NCBI GenBank assembly: GCA_030549495.1
Contig: JAUIRK010000866.1
Location: 1-64,000, forward strand
Length of the DNA stretch: 64,000 nt
Reading direction: 5' to 3'
DNA from: Nectonema munidae
Lineage: Eukaryota > Nematomorpha > Nectonematoida > Nectonematidae
Shown: piece after piece, positions 1 to 10,625 of the stretch
How the letters are laid out: the number at the start of each line of letters is the position of its first letter
Numbering within the stretch: position 1 is the stretch's first letter
Made by a program: the position numbers and the translations under genes
The notes under the pieces: model-generated
Databases searched by the model: none
Seen by the model: the letters and a program-made list of their open reading frames with translations, nothing else
Told to the model about the DNA's origin: nothing

Positions 1-125
1 CAAGAGATATGTTGTTTCCACTTCAATTTGCAGTCGATGATGACACCAAGTAATTTATAATTTCCAACAACTTCGAACTTGAAATTCTCAGTTGGAATTT
101 TTCTATTCATACTACCAAAGGGCAT
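1..125 (-). mobile_element. LINE C-terminal fragment (left-arm copy)
   Basis: This is the reverse complement of the LINE segment beginning near 9478. It encodes the YKLLGVIIDCKLKW motif of a CR1/Jockey-type reverse transcriptase. It is cut by the window edge, so only the first part of the right-arm copy is represented. Confidence 0.7.
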
Positions 126-203
126 GAGATTTAGATGGCTTTACACTTAGATACATTTATATGCATGCAATTTTGAGTACACCATTCAAAGATTGGCCTA
201 AGA

Positions 204-1530
204 TAATCGTTGAAAAAGACCATACTTTTGGGTGGATTTGCCAAAGAAAAATTGGGGTAATTGTGGGTTATTGGCTGTGTCTGTGGTTGATATAGGGCTT
301 TAATGTCGTGATGCAGTATTCTTCTTTGTGTTGTTGTTGGAGGTAGCTTGAGGCCTAATTAATTACTTCCATGGAGAGTGAGGCTTGTCCATTTGGTTTA
401 CCTTTATGGATTATAAGATATGGTAGCTTATTTCCTTCTCAGCACTTTTAAGTTTGGCATCTCTGATGTGTTCCTTAAAGCGGGATAGGGAGGTCTATTG
501 GTTTCTCTAATATAGATACTATTGCACAGGAGGCATTTTACCTTATAAATGATGTTGGTGTGGTTGAATTTGTTGTTTCAATTTGATGTGTAGTGGATAT
601 GGTTTAGGTTTATTGGAAAAAATAGGTTTTTATTTTTTGACGGCTTTTTTGGATATTTGTAATAGGATTATTATGTTTCTTGATGATCATTTCTATTTTT
701 GCATAGGGCGTTTTGGATAGGAGGTAGTATTAGAGGAGTACGAGTAGAAGAAAAATATATTTCATCGAGGAATAGATATTTTATAGAACAGATAGGTACG
801 GGAGGCTGAGAATTCGGAATGCCATTTATTCAGGATATGGGGGGAGGGGGAGTATCCGTTTTGGTATAAAATTGAATTAAGGTTTTCATTATCACTGTGA
901 AGTAAGACTTTGATATTGTTGATTTTGCATATTCTTGGGATATGGCCAAGGTAGGTGGCTTTTTTGATGTGCATAGAGTGGGCAGAGTTGTAATTAAGAA
1001 AAATGGATTTTTTGGTTGGTTTTATGTGAAGTGAAGAAATTAAATGATTGTTTACTATTTGGATCTGGATGTCTAAGTAATTAAGTTCTGTTTCGTTGGT
1101 GAACTTGATATGTTGATCATGGTTGTTGGCGAATTCGTTAAGGTTATTAGAGGTGTTTCATAGAAAGAAAATGTCGTCGACATATCTGTGCCAGGTTTCA
1201 TGGGGGAAATTAGGGTGCTAGGAGAATTTTATTTCTAAGGAGTGTAAGTAAATATTGGATAAAATAGATGAAAGTTTACATCCCATGGGCAAGCCTTTAA
1301 TTTGTTTGTAAAGGGTTTGGTCATGGAATATGAGGTCATTGTGTAGGACATGAGTGCGGGATTCCTTTAAAAGATCGATGTTGTCGGTCTCAAAAGGTTG
1401 TTCTTCATTAAAATCCTTTAAGAATATCAGGTTTCCAAATATATAAATAGTTTTATCATTTCTTGTACCACTCAAGTGAGTGTTGAAAGAACTTTTTCTG
1501 AGGCTAAAGGACAAAATAGTTGAGAACGCT
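204..1530 (-). mobile_element. Penelope-like element remnant (left arm)
   Basis: This is the mirror copy of the element at 8075-9410. The best-preserved piece (1218-1514) has the Penelope reverse-transcriptase signature GLPMGCKLSSILSNIYL, and 762-974 holds the downstream thumb region. It lacks the N-terminal part of the reverse transcriptase and is broken in several places, so it is not functional. The right-arm entry gives the domain description. Confidence 0.8.
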
Positions 1531-1559
1531 CTTTTTTTATTACGATGTAATAATTGAAT

Positions 1560-2680
1560 TTTTAATAAACTTTTCCAAATTATTCCATTTTATATAAAAT
1601 TTTTATTTCATTAAATATCAAATTTGATGTTTTTTGAATTTTGCTTAACAAACTATGTTAAATCAAATAAAGTGATCAAAACGAGTAATATAAAAATATT
1701 GAAAATAAAAAACTTCTATAAATATGCATTTATTGAACTAAAGAATATTTAAAACGTTTATTTTCAAGGTAAATAACCTCGAAAGAATCTTTTTCCTCAT
1801 GTTCCATTACGTTTTTTGCTTCAAACTTTTTTTTAAATTTTGATACGTTTTATAAATATCGAGTTTTATTTTCTGATACGATTTTACGGTAAATAAATGT
1901 GAAGTAAAAATTATAAAATTTCTTCTCGACCGTAACGTAGGCCATCACTTCTATCAAGGCCACACTAATTCTTGATCAATTATCCCATGCATAGTAAACT
2001 TATGTGATATAGTGAATTTAAATGTATAGTGATTTTGAAAAAATTTAGTTCCATCAATACACCAAACATTTTGCAAAAATGAAAATTTGTTTGTTTTTAA
2101 ATGAGAGAAAAAAATAGTTTTAAATCGGTAAAATTTTATATCAATGAATACTGTCAGACTCGCGTTAAAAAAATTTTCAACAAAGGTCACTTTTAATCTT
2201 TATCAGTACGTTTGTTACATTTTGTAACATTTGAAAATTTAATTTTTTCAAGTCAAGAAATTTTTTTTCAATAGCTATTTGGGAATTAATATTTTGACTA
2301 GCTATTCAGTTTAAAAACAAAAATATTCTATTTGTTTAATATTTGAGCAGAGATATTTTTTATAATGTTCGATTGTTAAATTTTGTAAGTTACACTGTAC
2401 ATAATTAAATAATTTTTGTTAAGAAAATTTCTTGATTATTATAATAAAAATATATTATCGAAACAAAATGTTTCAGATGTTAAAAATGTACTTGATACGT
2501 TGGCTTTTGCTGCTTATAAAAACTTGAAAATATCAAATAAAGTGCTGATAAACTATCTAATTTTTTATGCTTCCTATTATTCTGTGAACAGACAGTTTCA
2601 TTTTAAATAGTGAAAATTGCTTTATTAGTTTATTTTGTCTCCTTTCTCTCTTATGTTAATTATGTAGCAAATTTTTGAAT
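1560..2680 (-). mobile_element. Possible MULE-type transposase remnant (left arm)
   Basis: Two short open stretches are shared exactly with the right arm. The minus-strand stretch 1954-2190 reads NVWCIDGTKFF...YTFKFT..HKFTMHG, which resembles the DGT(F/K)...FT.H core of MULE/FLYWCH transposases. The plus-strand stretch 2416-2610 has no recognisable domain. The MULE reading is tentative; what is certain is that this is a dispersed repeat, because part of it recurs at 61855-62225. Confidence 0.35.
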
Positions 2681-2683
2681 TTT

Positions 2684-2835
2684 TAGTAAAGGTACCGTGA
2701 GTGTGTTTTCATTGATAAGGCACTGATGTACCGCTTATATGTCAAACTATGAACAAATTAGTATCGATGAGGAATCGAACCCAAATGCTTCCGTCCTGAG
2801 TCCATCTTCTCAACCAACCTGCCATGCCACCATAT
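2684..2835 (-). mobile_element. tRNA-headed SINE, family A (left arm)
   Basis: On the minus strand it has a tRNA-like head with an A-box-like TGGCAGGTTGG and a B box GGGTTCGATTCC. The 3' tail carries ATGAAAAC followed by a CCTTTACT-like end. It mirrors the right-arm copy at 6770-6922. The same tail recurs on different heads at 4348, 30101 and 44160. Confidence 0.6.
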
Positions 2836-2870
2836 AAATAAACCCCACCCATAGGGTATGCTGTAGTGGT

Positions 2871-3613
2871 AGGGTGACCAACTTTTGAAATTTTTAAAGG
2901 AGGACAAAAAAAATTTAAACTTGTTCACTAAATTTACACATTACTTTTTTCGTTCTCATAAACAATCTGTATCGGATTTACACCACACTGAAAAAAGTTA
3001 TCGTCAATGGTTAATGACCGTTTTAATAAAAAAAAACCTATCAAACTCATAGATGTATATTTTGTCAATCTAAAAAATTATTTTATTCATCTGTTAAATT
3101 TATTTATTGAACGAATCTTTATCTCATAATCAAACTGGATCGAATATACAAAAGGAAAAAAATTATCGTTAGTGGACCGTTTTTATGAAAAAAACCTATC
3201 ATACTTATGGATGTATATTTTGTCATCTAAAAAAATTTTTTATTCACCTGTTAAATTTATTTATTGAACGAATATTTATCAAAACTAAGAATTTTTTTTG
3301 ACAATAGAAGTATTTTCTGAAATTAATTCAGAAACATATTGACAAGAAACATTCTTCATGTTAAATTTAATCATAATTGCTGCAGATAGAGTTTCAATAC
3401 TAAGGCAAATCAAACCACGATTGGTTAACTTGTTTTTAAAATAATTAGATTTTTTAAAATAACCACTTTTAACCTTTTGCAATGATTTGCCTTTTATAAT
3501 AACTTTAAAGGAAAAAAACCTTCCAGAAAAAGTTATAGAGCTTCAACAAAAGCAAAAATTTTTTACAGCATAACTTAAGTTTTTTGAAAACTAATTTGAC
3601 GTATCCACTGTCT
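2871..3613 (-). mobile_element. hAT 3'-end copy in left arm, with internal duplication
   Basis: It begins with the hAT terminus TAGGGTGACCAAC at 2871. On the minus strand at 3285-3404 it encodes the C-terminal dimerisation segment LSIETLSAAIMIKFNMKN, identical to the core element. About 160 bp of the 3' untranslated part is tandemly duplicated (about 2985-3120 and 3121-3280), which the right arm lacks. Inside 3404 the sequence diverges from the core element, so this is a separately truncated copy abutting the 5' terminus of the core hAT at about 3615. Confidence 0.7.
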
Positions 3614-4347
3614 AGGGTGACCAACCGTCCTCCTTCTGGAAGGACAGTCCAACTTTTTTGTGTCTTGTTCTCCTTTCATACTTGTCCTTTTAGTGTCCTC
3701 CTTTTTGAAATAAAGGTTTTTGTCTCTCCTTTTTAAAACCTTGGCATACTTATTTCCACAGAAAACATTAATTTGAAATCTGTTTTTCTTACGAAACTAA
3801 AAGTTTAATTTAGATAATAGAATTTAGGAAAAGATTGTTTTTTTAATTTATTTTTATATCTCTATATCATCTCCACTAATACAGAATTTATTTGTTCAAT
3901 TACTAGCAGGTGTGCCAGGTTTTTTTGAGGCAGTCAACTTTTTTCGGTTTTTTTGATTTTATTTGGTGTCAACAAATTAATTTTACTTTTTTTTTTTGAT
4001 TTTTAATTTTATTCCGCTCTAGTTTTTTTTCTTTCTGATAATAAAAAAACCATATTTTTTTATCTTAGCATAATAATTTTATCTTTAGGTAGTTGAAATT
4101 TTGAAATGTTATATATTTTTATTATTTTTGAGATAAATTAAGCGGTTTCTATTTAAAATTTGAAGCCTGTTTTTTGTTCATTTGAAAACAAAAACGGGAT
4201 AGTTCAAAGATTCTAGCTAACTAAGTTTATTTTATGTGTCAAAACATAAATACTTGTATAAAATTAAAATTTTTTAGATAACACGTTTTGTAAAAATGAT
4301 TGTACCGCTGTAAAGTTTTTTTTTATATTTTATCTTCTGGTTATATC

Positions 4348-4498
4348 TGGTTGCGTGGGTGTTTGATTTGAGCGCCGGACATGAAAATGGTTAATCCAGG
4401 TTTAAGTCCAGCCTTTTCCAAAAACTCATAGCTTGATGTGAGCGATGCTTCTGCGTCTTATCAATGAAAATTCCATACCACCTTTAACCTTTATTATC
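4348..4498 (+). mobile_element. tRNA-headed SINE, family A tail, inside hAT
   Basis: A tRNA-like head (GGTTGCGTGGGTGTTTG with a degenerate B box GGTTTAAGTCC) is followed by a tail with TTATCAATGAAAA, CCATACCACC and TTTAACCTTT. The tail matches the other family A loci although the head differs. It lies in the 5' untranslated region of the hAT element, so it inserted after that copy. Confidence 0.55.
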
Positions 4499-4634
4499 AT
4501 TTATTTTATAAATATTATATCGAAAAAATCAAAGATTTTTTATTATTTTTAAATGTGTATAATTTATAATTTAAATGAATCATTTTCTTTAATTTTTTAG
4601 TTAAACTTTATTTGGATTTTCTAAAAAAGATAGC

Positions 4635-6479
4635 ATGGAATGTTCCAATAAACGAAAGTGTTGTTTTAATGAAAAACTCAAAAAGAATTTCCTTTTTTGA
4701 AGCAAAAAGACAAATCTATTGTTGAATGTATAATTTGTAAAGGTGAATTCTCAGTATCTATAGGTGGGAAATCTATTACAAAGCATTTAGCAACTAAAAA
4801 ACAAAAGTTTTATTGTGTCGACTGCATGATCAAACAAAGTCACCGAATTTTTCAAGTCTGATAAGTTTTCAAGAGATCAAAAGCAACTCGCTGTTATTGA
4901 GGGAACTTTTGCCTTTCATACAATAGTGCATAACCAAAGTTTCCGGAGTATGGACTGCACAAATAAACTATTAAAAAAGTTCATCGATAACAAATTTTCC
5001 TGCGCAAGAAAAAAGTGTGAATCAATAATGAAATCAGTTTTTCGCGAATATTGTAACGATGTGCTCAAAGAAGATTTGGAGAATACACATTTTCTTTCAG
5101 ACGCATCAAATCATAATGAAATCAAACTATCCCGTTTTGGTCAGGTATTTTGACAAAATAGATGGAGTAAAAATCAAGATATTGAAACTGAGCTCAATTT
5201 CAAGTGAAACGGCGGATTTATTGTCAAATCATTTGTTCAACACAATCAAAAAATATAATTTGAGTGATAAAGTTATAGCACTTTCTGCTGATAACACAAA
5301 CACAAACTTTGGAGGAAAAAATCGGAAAGGAAAAAATAATGTGCTGGCTAAACTTCAGACACTTCTGAACAAAAAAATTTTAGGTATAGGTTGTAATGCT
5401 CATATCCTATCTAACGCAATTAATACAGCTAGTTTCACAATGCCTTTTGATGTTGAACTTATAATTACAACAATATATTTATACTTCAGTAGGTTTACGG
5501 TGAGAGTAGAAGCCTTGAAAGTATTCTGTGAACAAGCAGATGTTCAATATAAAAAAATATTAGGGTATTGTAAAACAAGATGGCTAGCTTTGATGCCTGC
5601 TTTAGAAAGAATAATTTATTTGTTCAGTCCTCTTCGATCTTATTTTTTGAGTACTGATAAGTGCCCAAAACTTTTGGAAACTTTTTTCAAGTCTGATTTT
5701 TCTGAACCATACTACTCTTTGTTCATAGTCAAGCGTCCATTTTTCATAAAACCCTTCAAAAAATTGAAAATGAAAGTTTATAAGCTGTGCAAATTGAAAC
5801 TATTCTACATGAGTTTGTTGAGCAGTACAAAGCAAGATATAAGGAGAAATTTTTACCTAGGGAAACTAAAAAAAGATTGGAAAATATAGAAGAAAGCAAT
5901 CCAGGAATACTTGCAAAATTTAGTAATTTTGCGGAATCATTTTACGAAATCTATTTTAAGTACGTTGAAGAATGGTCTGAAAGCAATTTTGCGAGTAACA
6001 ACTTTTTTGAATGGTGTTTTTTAAACTGCTCAACCATTGAATGGAAAGATGTTGAGAGCTGTGTTTCTTTTTTGATAAATTTAGTTCCAAGTATAGAAAT
6101 TGATGACAATTATTTGTTTGAAGAAATAAGAAGAGTAAACAGATATCTTAGTTCCAATAAAATTCGTCAATGGGAAAGTCAAAGCTTTAACATCGATCAG
6201 AAATGGATTGAAATTTTTAAAAACTTTGAAGAAAACTTTACTCCGTACAATAATTTGTTGAAAATTATTTACTTTGTGTTGAGTTGTCCTGGTACAAATG
6301 CTTCTGTTGAAAGAGTGTTTTCTATTATGAATGATTTTTGGACTTGTGAAAAATCTAGACTTAGTATTGAAACTCTATCTGCAGCAATTATGATTAAATT
6401 TAACATGAAGAATGTTTCTTGTCAATATGTTTCTGAATTAATTTCAGAAAATACTTCTATTGTCAAAAAAAATTCTTAG
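4635..6479 (+). pseudogene. BED-type hAT transposase, frameshifted
   Basis: The reading is about 614 codons if taken across frames, the usual size for a BED-hAT transposase. An N-terminal zinc finger near codons 35-65 is followed by the RNase H-like catalytic fold, with the NTNFGG and GCNAHILSNA landmarks and the RW motif (KTRWLAL). The all-alpha insertion comes next, then the C-terminal dimerisation domain with SVERVFS and LSAAIMIKFN. At least three frame changes and one early stop (near 4860) separate the pieces, so no full protein is made. It would have cut and pasted its own element. Confidence 0.8.
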
Positions 6480-6769
6480 TTTTGATAAATATTCGTTCAA
6501 TAAATAAATTTAACAGGTGAATAAAAAATTTTTTTAGATGACAAAATATACATCCATAAGTATGATAGGTTTTTTTCATAAAAACGGTCATTAACCATTG
6601 ACGATAACTTTTTTCATTGTGGTGTAAATCCGATACAGATTGTTTATGAGAACGAAAAAAGTAATGTGTAAATTTAGTGAACAAGTTTAAATTTTTTTTG
6701 TCCTCCTTTAAAAATTTCAAAAGTTGGTCACCCTACCACTACAGCATACCCTATGGGTGGGGTTTATTT

Positions 6770-6922
6770 ATATGGTGGCATGGCAGGTTGGTTGAGAAGA
6801 TGGACTCAGCACGGAAGCATTTGGGTTCGATTCCTCATCGATACTAATTTGTTCATAGTTTGACATATAAGCGGTACATCAGTGCCTTATCAATGAAAAC
6901 ACACTCACGGTACCTTTACTAA
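6770..6922 (+). mobile_element. tRNA-headed SINE, family A (right arm)
   Basis: The A box is TGGCAGGTTGGTTGAGAAG and the B box is GGGTTCGATTCC. The tail contains CCTTATCAATGAAAAC and GGTACCTTTACT. The A/B box spacing is tRNA-like, but there is no acceptor-stem closure, so this is a SINE and not a tRNA gene. Confidence 0.6.
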
Positions 6923-6924
6923 AA

Positions 6925-8050
6925 ATTCAAAAATTTGCTACATAATTAACATAAGAGAGAAAGGAGACAAAATAAACTAATAAAGCAATTTTCACTATTT
7001 AAAATGAAACTGTCTGTTCACAGAATAATAGGAAGCATAAAAAATTAGATAGTTTATCAGCACTTTATTTGATATTTTCAAGTTTTTATAAGCAGCAAAA
7101 GCCAACGTATCAAGTACATTTTTAACATCTGAAACATTTTGTTTCGATAATATATTTTTATTATAATAATCAAGAAATTTTCTTAACAAAAATTATTTAA
7201 TTATGTACAGTGTAACTTACAAAATTTAACAATCGAACATTATAAAAAATATCTCTGCTCAAATATTAAACAAATAGAATATTTTTGTTTTTAAACTGAA
7301 TAGCTAGTCAAAATATTAATTCCCAAATAGCTATTGAAAAAAAATTTCTTGACTTGAAAAAATTAAATTTTCAAATGTTACAAAATGTAACAAACGTACT
7401 GATAAAGATTAAAAGTGACCTTTGTTGAAAATTTTTTTAACGCGAGTCTGACAGTATTCATTGATATAAAATTTTACCGATTTAAAACTATTTTTTTCTC
7501 TCATTTAAAAACAAACAAATTTTCATTTTTGCAAAATGTTTGGTGTATTGATGGAACTAAATTTTTTCAAAATCACTATACATTTAAATTCACTATATCA
7601 CATAAGTTTACTATGCATGGGATAATTGATCAAGAATTAGTGTGGCCTTGATAGAAGTGATGGCCTACGTTACGGTCGAGAAGAAATTTCATAATTTTTA
7701 CTTCACATTTATGTACCGTAAAATCGTATCAGAAAATAAAACTCGATATTTATAAAACGTATCAAAATTAAAAAAAAAAGTTTGAAGCAAAAAACGTAAT
7801 GGAACATGAGGAAAAAGATTCTTTCGAGGTTATTTACCTTGAAAATAAACGTTTTAAATATTCTTTAGTTCAATAAATGCATATTTATAGAAGTTTTTTA
7901 TTTTCAATATTTTTATATTACTCGTTTTGATCACTTTATTTGATTTAACATAGTTTGTTAAGCAAAATTCAAAAAACATCAAATTTGATATGTAATGAAA
8001 TAAAAATTTTATATAAAATGGAATAATTTGGAAAAGTTTATTAAAAATTC
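6925..8050 (+). mobile_element. Possible MULE-type transposase remnant (right arm)
   Basis: This is the mirror of 1560-2680. The plus-strand stretch 7415-7651 carries the CIDGTKFF...FT.HKFTMHGIIDQE segment. Open reading does not extend beyond it, and no complete DDE triad can be assigned. Confidence 0.35.
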
Positions 8051-8074
8051 AATTATTACATCGTAATAAAAAAA

Positions 8075-9410
8075 GAGCGCTCTCAACTATTTTGTCCTTT
8101 ATCAGAAAAAGTTCTTTCAACACTCACTTGAGTGGTACAAGAAATGATAAAACTATTTATATATTTGGAAACCTGATATTCTTAAAGGGTTTTAATGAAG
8201 AACAACCTTTTGATACCGACAACATCGATCTTTTAAAGGAATCCCGCACTCATGTCCTACACAATGACCTCATATTCCATGACCTAACCCTTTACAAACA
8301 AATTAAAGGCTTGCCCATGGGATGTAAACTTTCATCTATTTTATCCAATATTTACTTACACTCCTTAGAAATAAAATTCTCCTAGCACCCTAATTTCCCC
8401 CATGAAACCTGGCACAGATATGTCGACGACATTTTCTTTCTATGAAACACCTCTAATAACCTTAACGAATTCGCCAACAACCATGATCAACATATCAAGT
8501 TCACCAACGAAACAGAACTTAATTACTTAGACATCCAGATCCAAATAGTAAACAATCATTTAATTTCTTCACTTCACATAAAACCAACCAAAAAATCCAT
8601 TTTTCTTAATTACAACTCTGCCCACTCTATGCACATCAAAAAAGCCACCTACCTTGGCCATATCCCAAGAATATGCAAAATCAACAATATCAAAGTCTTA
8701 CTTCACAGTGATAATGAAAACCTTAATTCAATTTTATACCAAAACGGATACTCCCCCTCCCCCCATATCCTGAATAAATGGCACTCCGAATTCTCAGCCT
8801 CCCGTACCTATCTGTTCTATAAAATATCTATTCCTCGATGAAATATATTTTTCTTCTACTCGTACTCCTCTAATACTACCTCCTATCCAAAACGCCCTAT
8901 GCAAAAATAGAAATGATCATCAAGAAACATAATAATCCTATTACAAATATCCAAAAAAGCCGTCAAAAAATAAAAACCTATTTTTTCCAATAAACCTAAA
9001 CCATATCCACTACACATCAAATTGAAACAACAAATTCAACCACACCAACATCATTTATAAGGTAAAATGCCTCCTGTGCAATAGTATCTATATTAGAGAA
9101 ACCAATAGACCTCCCTATCCCGCTTTAAGGAACACATCAGAGATGCCAAACTTAAAAGTGCTGAGAAGGAAATAAGCTACCATATCTTATAATCCATAAA
9201 GGTAAACCAAATGGACAAGCCTCACTCTCCATGGAAGTAATTAATTAGGCCTCAAGCTACCTCCAACAACAACACAAAGAAGAATACTGCATCACGACAT
9301 TAAAGCCCTATATCAACCACAGACACAGCCAATAACCCACAATTACCCCAATTTTTCTATGGCAAATCCACCCAAAAGTATTGTCTTTTTCAACGATTAT
9401 CTTAGGCCAA
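8075..9410 (+). mobile_element. Penelope-like element remnant with GIY-YIG endonuclease (right arm)
   Basis: The reverse-transcriptase part at 8092-8460 contains GLPMGCKLSSILSNIY and then WHRYVDDIFF, the Penelope-type catalytic YVDD box. Next come IKFTNETELNYLDIQI and a thumb region up to 8841. At 9050-9190 the frames show YKVKCLLCNSIYI-ETNR and FKEHIRDAKLKSAEKE, the signature of the C-terminal GIY-YIG endonuclease of Penelope-like elements. The element is 5'-truncated and broken in several places. It directly precedes a LINE end at about 9420. The family assignment rests on the YVDD context, the GLPMG box and the endonuclease. Confidence 0.82.
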
Positions 9411-9419
9411 TCTTTGAAT

Positions 9420-10500
9420 GGTGTACTCAAAATTGCATGCATATAAATGTATCTAAGTGTAAAGCCATCTAAATCTCATGGCCTTTGGTAGTATGAATAG
9501 AAAAATTCCAACTGAGAATTTCAAGTTCGAAGTTGTTGGAAATTATAAATTACTTGGTGTCATCATCGACTGCAAATTGAAGTGGAAACAACATATCTCT
9601 TGTGTCAATTCTATTCTGTGTAGTAAATTAGGCATTCTAAAACACAATAAGTTTTTGTTCCCGACCAAAATCAAATTATTATTGTACAAACTCCTTTTTT
9701 CTCCCTTATCTTAATTACTGCATAGTTCTATGGGGTCATCAAAAACTTGAGCTATTGATAAAAACACAAAAACGAATTATACGCTATATAACTGGAAGTC
9801 ATTACTTATCTCATACTACCCCCTTATTTTTTAGAGAGAACTTACTAAAGGTTAATGACTTGTATGTGTTTAATCTATCAATGCTGACCTAGAAACTTTT
9901 AAATGGATTTCTACCTAACATATTTAATGAGTTTATTGTATTTAACTACATGAACCATCAATATAATCTACGAAATAAATCCAATTTATCACTTCCATCT
10001 TATTGTAAAAAATTATCTAAACAATCTTTAAAATATAAAATGTCTCATAACTTTAACTTTTTTATGTTTAACTCGCAATGTATTCTTTCTAAAATAAGCA
10101 CTTGTAAAAATATAATAAAAAAACTTCTTTTAGATGAATATAGTTCAACTTGTCATTCTATTAATTGCTTTGTGTGTAACAACCATAACAATGTATTAAC
10201 AGCCACTCATTCTAATCATGCGCACTGCATACTATCTTTATTTTATTCCAGCTAATGTGATTATTTTTACTTCATATTTATCTTATCAATTTCCTATATG
10301 ATGATGTATTTCTTTTTCATTGATGTAATATGGGTTTTATTCATACCACAGCGGCTTGCTGGTCTTTTGAATTCTTCCCAACTATAAATATGGCATGTCT
10401 TTTTCGTTTTAAAATTTTTTATTTAATTCTTCTTTATGTGTCTAGGCATGTATTCCAATTTTATTTGATCAATTAATAAATCTTCTTCTTCTTCTTCTTA
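9420..10500 (+). mobile_element. LINE 3' end (CR1/Jockey-like RT C-terminus) with (TTC)n tail
   Basis: 9478-9714 encodes YKLLGVIIDCKLKWKQHIS, the post-catalytic region of CR1/Jockey-type non-LTR reverse transcriptases. 9950-10255 holds YNLRNKSNLSLP, the usual near-terminal motif of that clade, followed by a weak cysteine cluster. The element ends in a short (TTC)n run at 10481-10499, a typical LINE 3' microsatellite tail. The catalytic core is absent, so this is a 5'-truncated insertion. Its first 125 bases also lie in the palindrome. Confidence 0.75.
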
Positions 10501-10625
10501 GGTAAATAAACTCCACACTTTGTAACTTTCTTCTGGTAGTGAGTTGAAGACAATATGTATTTAAAGTTGAATTTAGTCTTGCGTATGAATCGTCCAATTT
10601 AAAATTACCAACACCATATTTTTTA

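Larger units (their letters stand above)
3615..6734 (+). mobile_element. hAT DNA transposon (core of palindrome)
   Basis: The termini are TAGGGTGACCAAC at 3615 and its reverse complement ending at 6734. The flanks CCACTGTC and CCACTACA share their first five bases, suggesting a decayed 8-bp target duplication. Coding starts near the ATG at 4635 with a BED-type zinc finger (CIICKGEF, KHLATKK). It continues with a DDE core containing LSADNTNTNFGG and GIGCNAHILSNA, an insert-side KTRWLALMPALER motif, and the hAT dimerisation block SCPGTNASVERVFS ending at 6479. The reading is spread over three frames, so a few frameshifts have inactivated it. A SINE sits in the 5' untranslated part. Confidence 0.85.
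1..9602. repeat. Large inverted duplication (palindrome) with hAT core
   Basis: Arm 1-3404 is the reverse complement of 6360-9602, with a unique spacer at 3405-6359. Homologous positions sum to about 9603 in the outer part and 9764 in the inner part, because the left arm carries an extra tandem copy of about 160 bp near 3000-3250. The arms differ by scattered substitutions, roughly 1-2% by eye, including some that alter encoded residues (DFNEEQPFETD on the left, GFNEEQPFDTD on the right). Matching runs to base 1, so the left arm probably continues outside the window. Each arm contains, from outside in, a LINE end, a Penelope-like element, a MULE-like remnant, a tRNA-headed SINE and a hAT 3' end. 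Confidence 0.93.

Noticed and set aside
1-9602. Pure assembly artefact explaining the palindrome
   Set aside because: Arm-specific substitutions and the 160-bp length difference argue against a simple mirrored read, although only spanning reads could settle it.
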